Below, one piece after another: positions 1 to 4,409 of a DNA stretch of 6,729 bases (position 1 is its first letter; each line of letters begins with the position of its first letter). The notes below the pieces were generated by a model. That model saw only the letters and a list, made by a program, of their open reading frames with translations. It searched no databases and had not been told where the DNA came from. Both the position numbers and the translations under genes were made by a program. Source of the stretch: Bacteroidota bacterium (GTDB taxonomy: Bacteria; Bacteroidota; Bacteroidia; NS11-12g; UBA9320); NCBI GenBank assembly GCA_003484585.1, contig DNBZ01000108.1, positions 1-6,729 on the forward strand, given 5' to 3'.

Positions 1-560
1 CCACTAAAAACTGCACGTATTTTATCCGTTGGTTTTAGGCCTAGTTGTATTTTTATGTCTTGTATAAATGCCTCAAAAGGAGAGGTCGTTTTAGATGCTT
101 CGTTTATCAGAAAACGAATTTTAGTCTCTTTGTCTTCTATTCTAGATAGGGCGTCTTGCAGGTCTATTCTAAACTTAGGCACTGCCATAAGTGTTTTGAA
201 ATGTAACTCTAAGAAACCTTCGAAAAGTAAAACAGATTCATCTCCTTGTTCGTCTATTTTCTTAAAATTATTTCTGCCAAATATCTGAAATAATTTACTG
301 CAGAATTGTTCTATCTGAGCCTTGTTGATTCCTGTGATGATGAGTTGTGGAGTTTCTGTAGGTTTAGAAACTCTAGCCTTGGTCATATATTTATAAGACT
401 CTAGTATTTCTATAACAGCTTGACCACCTACGGCACCTGTTCCTCCGAAAAATACCATTTTAAAGGCAAATGGATTATTCGCAGTATCTGCGGCCAGTTC
501 TTTTAGTTTTAAGAAAAAAGATTGGTGTTTATATTTTGTAAAATCGTCTTTGTTCAACAT
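1..560 (-). CDS. N-terminal part of a putative NAD(P)-binding Rossmann-fold protein (runs off left edge)
   Basis: I do not recognise the family. The frame is open for 186 codons from an ATG at 560 down to the window edge, so only the N-terminal part is present. After about 30 leading residues comes VFFGGTGAVGG (residues 36-46), a beta-strand followed by a glycine-rich turn. This matches the TGxxGxxG dinucleotide-binding signature of short-chain dehydrogenase, NmrA and epimerase-like Rossmann folds. The following residues (47-60) look like the first helix. Residues 70-186 are mixed alpha/beta with no motif I can name, and no signal peptide or membrane segment is visible. The start is well supported: AAGGA lies 6 nt upstream of the ATG, unusual among its neighbours, and an exact -7 box lies 25 nt upstream. 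The response-regulator gene is 106 bp upstream on the same strand. A cytoplasmic nucleotide-dependent enzyme or sensor is an inference from one motif. Confidence 0.8.
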   Translation of the reverse strand, partial: MLNKDDFTKYKHQSFFLKLKELAADTANNPFAFKMVFFGGTGAVGGQAVIEILESYKYMTKARVSKPTETPQLIITGINKAQIEQFCSKLFQIFGRNNFKKIDEQGDESVLLFEGFLELHFKTLMAVPKFRIDLQDALSRIEDKETKIRFLINEASKTTSPFEAFIQDIKIQLGLKPTDKIRAVFS

Positions 561-585
561 TTAGGATCCTTTGTTCAAAGGGTGA

Positions 586-593
586 CAAATATA
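586..593 (-). promoter_or_regulatory. Predicted -7 box for the partial Rossmann-fold gene
   Basis: The minus strand reads TATATTTG, an exact match to the Bacteroidota sigma-factor -7 consensus TAnnTTTG. Transcription would begin near 579-583, giving a leader of about 20 nt before the ATG at 560. That leader contains the inverted repeat CTTTG-AA-CAAAG (569-580) and the SD-like AAGGA (567-571). No convincing -33 TTTG lies at the usual spacing, so the call rests on the -7 box and its position. Confidence 0.5.
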
Positions 594-666
594 ATAAAAG
601 ACTTAGCTATAGCATTGTTGGTCCGGTTGCTATGTTACTTAATTATTTTTACTAGGAAAGAACGCC

Positions 667-1038
667 TTATGCAGCCGTTTTAAAGTATTCTTTTAGTAGG
701 TCTTGGAGCTCTTTTGCCGTAGTAGGTTTACTTATGTAATGATTAATTCCGCTTAGTCCTGAGTCTTTTTTATTATCTCGAAACGGGACACTAGTAAGAG
801 CAAAAATAGGAATGTGCGAATTTGTTTTGCAAAGCTCATTGCTTACCTCTAAGCCCAAAAGGACACGCATTATCATGTCGAGCAGTACCGTATTGTAGTA
901 GTCATTATGATAGGCTAGAAGCGTATCTTTACGAGAGTGTACAATAGTGTTTTCTAGGTTAAGATCGTTAAGAATGTTATCTATTATTAAAGCTAGTAAT
1001 TGCTTGTCGCCAGCTATAAGCACCTTGTATTCAGACAT
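667..1038 (-). CDS. Stand-alone response-regulator receiver domain protein
   Basis: This 123-residue protein is a single CheY-like receiver domain with no output domain. In two-component systems such domains accept a phosphoryl group from a histidine kinase on an aspartate. The phospho-acceptor is D54, in TVLLD followed by MIM. The switch Thr is T82 (FALTS) and the invariant Lys is K104 (YISKP). The N-terminal acidic pair is incomplete: VLIAGD has G10 where CheY has D12, keeping only D11 (CheY D13). The residue four after the phospho-Asp, usually proline, is Arg58, while the later Gly (G62) is kept. Phosphorylation therefore looks possible but with an altered metal site. The protein is cytosolic. 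No kinase gene is in the window, so the partner is unknown. The start ATG is preceded by an A-rich stretch; a near-match to the -7 box (TTTATTTG, minus strand 1092-1099) lies about 50 nt upstream. Confidence 0.92.
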   Translation of the reverse strand: MSEYKVLIAGDKQLLALIIDNILNDLNLENTIVHSRKDTLLAYHNDYYNTVLLDMIMRVLLGLEVSNELCKTNSHIPIFALTSVPFRDNKKDSGLSGINHYISKPTTAKELQDLLKEYFKTAA

Positions 1039-1165
1039 ATGTTTGTTAAGTTAGGGGTTGTTATTCCTCTATACTTATTCAATTAGTAGACCAAATAAAA
1101 AAAATGAGGTAGGCTTGGTTAAGGGTAAGGATTGTACGTGAAGAAATTACAAAAGGACAAAGAGT

Positions 1166-1777
1166 CTAAATTTTGGTAAATAAACCCATATTGAGGTTTG
1201 CAAATTCCTTTAAAGCTGAGAACATTCGTTTCTTTTCTTCCACAGTAGCTAGGTTTTCTATATCTGGGCTTATTAAAATATTTTTGTGTTTCAATGCGAG
1301 TATTTGCTTTTCTGTATTTAAGTCAATACCCATGCACCAAATACACTCGTAAGATACTAGTGTTTCTAAAACTGCATGGTCTGAAGTAATGTATTTTGCT
1401 AGTTGGGTAATCTTTAAGGCACTTATAGCCTTGGTGAAATTGCTGCCCTCTGCTAGATACTTATTCTTATTTACCTCAGAAGTAAAAAGGACAAAGGGCT
1501 GAGATTCTACCTTATATGTACCGTTTGGTTCTTGTGCTATACTTATAGGTGTAGTTTCTTGTGTATTTGTCTCTTCTATTTTGCTTATACTTTTTGGCGT
1601 TTCGATTTCCTTTCCTACTAGTTTCTGACTTAATGAGTCTGGCTCAGCAGATTTTGCTTTGCTTGTTTCTTCAACCGGAGGTATGTCATCGTACTTATCT
1701 TGAGGTAGTACTACCAAGGATTTATATAGCAAATGGATATCTGTATTGTCAAGTTGAAACACGTAACAAAGCAACAT
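1166..1777 (-). CDS. Uncharacterised 203-residue protein with acidic/Ser-Thr-Pro linker
   Basis: I do not recognise this protein with confidence. Three segments are visible: a short hydrophobic N-terminal part (residues 1-25), a low-complexity linker rich in Glu, Lys, Ser, Thr and Pro (about 30-88), and a C-terminal folded-looking region (about 92-203). The last contains alternating strands and helices, a lone CIWC (145-148), and a charged helix near the end (TVEEKKRMFSALKEF). There is no signal peptide or clear membrane segment. This architecture reminds me of fast-evolving Bacteroidota proteins that might be HolD/psi-like, but that is a weak impression. ATG 1777 is the first Met after an in-frame TAG about 70 nt upstream, so the start is reasonable. 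It is divergent from ilvE and may share its palindromic promoter, which would give a leader of about 105 nt. Codon use looks like that of its neighbours, arguing against a spurious frame. Confidence 0.75.
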   Translation of the reverse strand: MLLCYVFQLDNTDIHLLYKSLVVLPQDKYDDIPPVEETSKAKSAEPDSLSQKLVGKEIETPKSISKIEETNTQETTPISIAQEPNGTYKVESQPFVLFTSEVNKNKYLAEGSNFTKAISALKITQLAKYITSDHAVLETLVSYECIWCMGIDLNTEKQILALKHKNILISPDIENLATVEEKKRMFSALKEFANLNMGLFTKI

Positions 1778-1880
1778 TAATTTTCGAGAATAAACAATGC
1801 GGAATAGTACATGTGAATAAGAGTCGTTAAAATGAGAAAACTTCTATAGAATTAGTGGAAATACTATAGGGTGTCGGGCT

Positions 1881-1896
1881 TATTTTTGCAAAAATA
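1881..1896. promoter_or_regulatory. 16-bp perfect palindrome carrying divergent -7 boxes (ilvE and the 203-residue gene)
   Basis: TATTTTTGCAAAAATA is a perfect palindrome. Its left half, TATTTTTG (1881-1888, plus), matches the Bacteroidota -7 box TAnnTTTG, and its right half gives the same box on the minus strand (1889-1896). The plus-strand box would start transcription around 1892-1896, only about 3-7 nt before the ilvE ATG at 1899, so the message would be nearly leaderless. The minus-strand box would start the 203-residue gene near 1882 with a long leader. I see no good -33 TTTG in either direction. A second palindrome, TTCTATAGAA, lies at 1842-1851 between the two genes. Confidence 0.5.
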
Positions 1897-1898
1897 GA

Positions 1899-2942
1899 AT
1901 GAAAGTAAAAATCACTAAGCAGTCGCAACTAAAGAATATAGATTTTAATAACCTTGATTTCGGTAGAATATTTACCGATCACATGTTGGTTTGTGACTTT
2001 GATGGAGAGAAATGGGGAGAGTATTCCATAGAGCCTCTTGCATCTATTCCTATGCATCCGGCTACATCGGTTTTGCATTATGGGCAAGCTATTTTTGAAG
2101 GACTCAAAGGGTATAGATGCGATAATGATAAGATAAATATATTCAGACTAAGAGATAATCTAAAAAGAATGAACATCTCTGCAGAGCGTATGCAAATGCC
2201 CCAATTTGAGGTGAATGGAGCTTATGAAGCAATCGAAGAGTTTGTGCGGGTAGAAAGAGGATGGGTGCCTAATTCAGAGCAAGGATCTCTCTATATACGT
2301 CCTTTTATGATATCTACAGACCATACTCTAAAGGCTCTTTCTAGCAAATCATTTAGATTCATGGTTATAGCGTGTCCAGTTGGCTTTTATTATAACAAGC
2401 CTTTGAATATATATGTAGAAAAAAATCATAGACGTGCTGCTGCTGGCGGTGTAGGTTATGCGAAAGCTGCAGGCAATTATGCGGCCTCGTTTTATCCTAC
2501 CGAGAAAGCTAAAGCCGCTGGTTTTGACCAAGTACTTTGGACGGATATTACAAATAATTTTTCGCTTGAAGAATTAGGTAGTGCTAATTTTTTCTACGTA
2601 AAAAATAATGAGATATATACTCCAGCTTTACACGATAGTATTCTAAAAGGGATCACTAGAAATACGCTTATCCAGATAGCAAGGGCTAAAGGAATAAATG
2701 TGAATGAAGTGGAAATTAGTGCAGATCAATTTGTTCTAGATTTAGAAGCAGGTGTGGTTCAGTGTATGTTTGCTACTGGCACAGCCGCGGCTGTGACTTA
2801 TGTAGATGGAGTCACTATAGATGATGTGAAGTATGATGTCTCTAGTCCTAATTTTAATATGATAAATCAGCTTACGGACGATTTAGATGGTTATAAGCTT
2901 TTAAAATCAGAAGATACGCAGGGGTGGAACGCAGTAGTTTAG
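1899..2942 (+). CDS. ilvE: Branched-chain amino-acid aminotransferase
   Basis: This PLP-dependent, fold-type IV transaminase interconverts leucine, isoleucine and valine with their 2-oxo acids, using the 2-oxoglutarate/glutamate pair, in the cytosol. It is the last step of branched-chain amino-acid synthesis and the first of their breakdown. The 347 residues fit the longer bacterial/eukaryotic BCAT type. Visible landmarks are SVLHYGQAIFEGLKGYR (57-73), R90 in NLKRM at the cofactor-phosphate Arg position, and the catalytic Schiff-base lysine K189 in YAKAAGNYAAS. E225 in LEELGSANFF should contact the pyridine nitrogen, and FATGTAAAV (291-299) contributes to the phosphate cup. No in-frame ATG precedes 1899 after the upstream TGA, and AAAAATAGA before the ATG is typical of SD-less starts in this phylum. 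No ilv or leu genes are adjacent, so it appears monocistronic. I see no T-box or leader peptide, and the predicted leader is too short to hold one. Confidence 0.97.
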   Translation: MKVKITKQSQLKNIDFNNLDFGRIFTDHMLVCDFDGEKWGEYSIEPLASIPMHPATSVLHYGQAIFEGLKGYRCDNDKINIFRLRDNLKRMNISAERMQMPQFEVNGAYEAIEEFVRVERGWVPNSEQGSLYIRPFMISTDHTLKALSSKSFRFMVIACPVGFYYNKPLNIYVEKNHRRAAAGGVGYAKAAGNYAASFYPTEKAKAAGFDQVLWTDITNNFSLEELGSANFFYVKNNEIYTPALHDSILKGITRNTLIQIARAKGINVNEVEISADQFVLDLEAGVVQCMFATGTAAAVTYVDGVTIDDVKYDVSSPNFNMINQLTDDLDGYKLLKSEDTQGWNAVV

Positions 2943-2990
2943 GGCAAATTATCGATTGCCATCCCAAAACGGGAAGATAATCATTGTTTT
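2943..2990 (+). terminator. Candidate weak terminator / structured 3' end of ilvE
   Basis: Directly after the ilvE stop, GGCAA (2943-2947) can pair with TTGCC (2956-2960), and TCCC (2962-2965) with GGGA (2971-2974). A mutually exclusive longer fold pairs ATTATC (2948-2953) with GATAAT (2976-2981) around the second hairpin and ends at a TTTT run (2987-2990). The stems are short and the U-run brief, so this is only a possible terminator or RNA-stabilising 3' structure. Confidence 0.3.
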
Positions 2991-3259
2991 AGATGAATAT
3001 AAAACAGAGATTAATTGGATATAAGTAATTGATACTTTTTATGTTAATAAAAAATAGTTGTTTAGGGAGTTAGCTTAAAATAGCCCAATTCTATAAATTG
3101 GACAGTTCGCACTGTAAATGAGACAAATAATGGTAACTGTTTTTGTTAAGTAACTGATAATGAGATTTTTTAAAGTAGGCATGGTCTTGGCTAATAGTAA
3201 GACGTATCGCATGATACACATGGTTAATAATTTTCATCATAAGTAGTAGTTTAGTATTT

Positions 3260-3267
3260 TATCTTTG
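3260..3267 (+). promoter_or_regulatory. Predicted -7 box for the OmpA-like gene
   Basis: TATCTTTG is an exact match to the Bacteroidota -7 consensus TAnnTTTG. Transcription should begin near 3270-3275, about 55-60 nt before the TTG start codon. The predicted RNA would therefore begin almost exactly at the foot of the hairpin at 3274-3300. No TTTG is seen at the usual -33 spacing. The same octamer is found at 6718-6725. Confidence 0.5.
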
Positions 3268-3273
3268 AAATTC

Positions 3274-3304
3274 AAGTCCCTATCTATATGGTAGGGACTT
3301 TTTT
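3274..3304 (+). terminator. Strong intrinsic-terminator-like hairpin in the leader of the OmpA-like gene
   Basis: AAGTCCCTA (3274-3282) and TAGGGACTT (3292-3300) form a perfect 9-bp stem. It can be extended inward by a T-G and a C-G pair to leave a five-base loop, TATAT. The 3' arm runs into T's (3299-3304), the shape of a rho-independent terminator on the plus strand. On the minus strand there is no following T-run, so it acts in one direction. It could end transcripts entering from the ilvE side. Because a promoter box lies 6 bp upstream, it may instead be a 5'-end stabilising hairpin or an attenuator. Confidence 0.65.
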
Positions 3305-3329
3305 GCGTTAAAATTTTTAACTTCGTGAC

Positions 3330-4409
3330 TTGAATAAAATTCGATACATATTGCTTTTGGGTATATCACTTGGCACAGGTTTTTTTTCTTCGTCTGCCTT
3401 TGCTCAATTGTATTCACTTACTTCAGTCGAGTTTTTTATCTATTTTGATTCTGATAGTTATAGTGTAAACGATGATCAGCAGAAATTACTGAATGGTAAG
3501 ATTTTGGAGATAGGAGGTACCAATATAAAAGAGATCTATGTAGAAGGACATACAGATAGCTTTGCTACTGAAGAATACAATGCTGTACTGGCTCAGAATA
3601 GAGCTGTGAGTACCGTGTCTGCCCTAGAGCAAATGGGTGTTCCCTCTAGATTTATAAAAATGGAGAGTTTTGGTGAGTCGCAACTAATCTCCGAAGACCA
3701 AAAGAGTAATAGACGGGCCAAGGTGTTCTTTGTCTATGAAACGGACAATAAGACAACTCTTAATCCACCTAAATTTATCGTAATCAAAACTATAGACAAG
3801 AGAACTAAGAAGGCAATAAATGCTACGCTTGGGTTTGACTATAAAGACCAAGAAATGCGATTTAGTAGAAGTGGGAAATCTGGAGTTTCTAGTGCTTTTA
3901 ATATGCTAAGCGAAGAATTAATAGTATCCGCAGAAGCACCGAATTACCTAAGTAGCTACATTACTGTACCCTCTTCTGATATAGAAAAACCGGTAGATAC
4001 TCTAGTTTATACGCTAGAGCTAGAGAAGGTACAAATTACAGGGAAGTTTACTTTTCAAAATATATATTTCTTTACAGATTCAGATGAGATACGGCCAGAG
4101 AGCACCCCTGAGCTTCATAAGTTATTGGCAGTGCTGCAAAGGCAGAAAGATGCTTACATAGAGATACAAGGGCATATGAACTACCCTATGGATAGACCTA
4201 TGAATAGTATCCAAAATAGATATAACCTTGAGCTTAGTTTTAAACGTGCAAAAGCTATAAATGACTATTTAGTAGTGAGTGGAGTAAAGCAGGAAAGACT
4301 AACCTACAAGGGAATGGCTAATACCCGAATGAAATTTAAACTACCGGCAAGCAGACAAGAAGAAGATCAAAATAAAAGGGTAGAAATTTATACGCTAAAG
4401 AAGATTTAG
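3330..4409 (+). CDS. Periplasmic OmpA-family protein with two OmpA-like domains flanking a beta-sandwich
   Basis: The 359-residue product has a signal peptide (residues 1-25; cleavage likely after SSAFA) and no lipobox or beta-barrel. Residues about 33-136 form a first OmpA-like domain with YVEGHTD and LAQNRAV. D76 and R91 are 15 residues apart, as in the Asp/Arg pair that binds diaminopimelate of peptidoglycan in A. baumannii OmpA. Residues about 147-235 look like the beta-sandwich found between such domains in Bacteroidota (KTIDKRTKKAINATL onward). Residues about 238-359 are a second OmpA-like domain (NIYFFTDSDEI, LSFKRAKAI). In it the Asp is replaced: GHMN has N284, with R306 22 residues on, so a loop is inserted. 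A cell-wall-anchoring role is inferred from family knowledge. The start codon is TTG: a stop lies in frame at 3318-3320, no ATG precedes the signal peptide, and the TTG gives a good n-region (MNKIR). Its stop overlaps that of the convergent porin gene. Confidence 0.92.
   Translation: MNKIRYILLLGISLGTGFFSSSAFAQLYSLTSVEFFIYFDSDSYSVNDDQQKLLNGKILEIGGTNIKEIYVEGHTDSFATEEYNAVLAQNRAVSTVSALEQMGVPSRFIKMESFGESQLISEDQKSNRRAKVFFVYETDNKTTLNPPKFIVIKTIDKRTKKAINATLGFDYKDQEMRFSRSGKSGVSSAFNMLSEELIVSAEAPNYLSSYITVPSSDIEKPVDTLVYTLELEKVQITGKFTFQNIYFFTDSDEIRPESTPELHKLLAVLQRQKDAYIEIQGHMNYPMDRPMNSIQNRYNLELSFKRAKAINDYLVVSGVKQERLTYKGMANTRMKFKLPASRQEEDQNKRVEIYTLKKI

Larger units (their letters stand above)
2943..3329. 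other. 387-bp gap between ilvE and the OmpA-like gene
   Basis: I see no tRNA, rRNA or convincing protein gene here. The gap holds the weak ilvE 3' structure (2943-2990). Two abutting perfect hairpins follow: CCAATT/AATTGG (3085-3101, loop CTATA) and ACAGT/ACTGT (3102-3115, loop TCGC). Next are a direct repeat of GTAACTG (3133-3139 and 3150-3156) and the hairpin GTATC-GCAT-GATAC (3204-3217). The gap ends with the promoter and terminator-like hairpin of the OmpA-like gene. ACAGTT (3102-3107) can alternatively pair with AACTGT (3135-3140), which runs into TTTT. Two tiny open frames exist (28 codons plus strand, 49 codons minus strand), but neither has supporting signals. Confidence 0.5.

Noticed and set aside
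55..288. 77-codon plus-strand frame
   Set aside because: It lies antisense inside the open minus-strand Rossmann gene and shows no domain, promoter or start signal.
609..633. Inverted repeat ATAGCA/TGCTAT downstream of the response regulator as a terminator
   Set aside because: The stem is only 6 bp around a 13-base loop, and the nearest T-run on the minus strand is about 10 nt beyond it, too far for a convincing intrinsic terminator.
1561..1830. 89-codon plus-strand frame
   Set aside because: It is antisense to the linker region of the 203-residue gene. Its hydrophobic, Phe/Leu-rich look is what the reverse strand of Glu/Lys-rich codons gives.
1778..1898. T-box, leader peptide or amino-acid riboswitch controlling ilvE
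   Set aside because: No T-box motif, run of Leu/Ile/Val codons or terminator/antiterminator pair is present, and the predicted ilvE start site leaves almost no leader.
3085..3115. Possible tRNA or tRNA remnant (GTTCGC beside small stems)
   Set aside because: The stems abut directly, there is no acceptor stem, anticodon arm or GGTTCGANNCC T-arm, and no CCA context.
3091..3240. 49-codon minus-strand frame (starts MMKIINHVYHAIRL) in the same spacer
   Set aside because: It has a His/Tyr-rich composition unlike its neighbours, no -7 box upstream, and overlaps the hairpins. It is open probably by chance; conservation in relatives would be needed to revive it.
3160..3246. 28-codon plus-strand frame (starts MRFFKVGMVLANSKTY) before the OmpA-like promoter box
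   Set aside because: It is very short, has no promoter box or ribosome-binding signal at good spacing, and shows no leader-peptide-like run of one amino acid. Its end overlaps nothing functional. Chance frames of this length are common in AT-rich spacer DNA.
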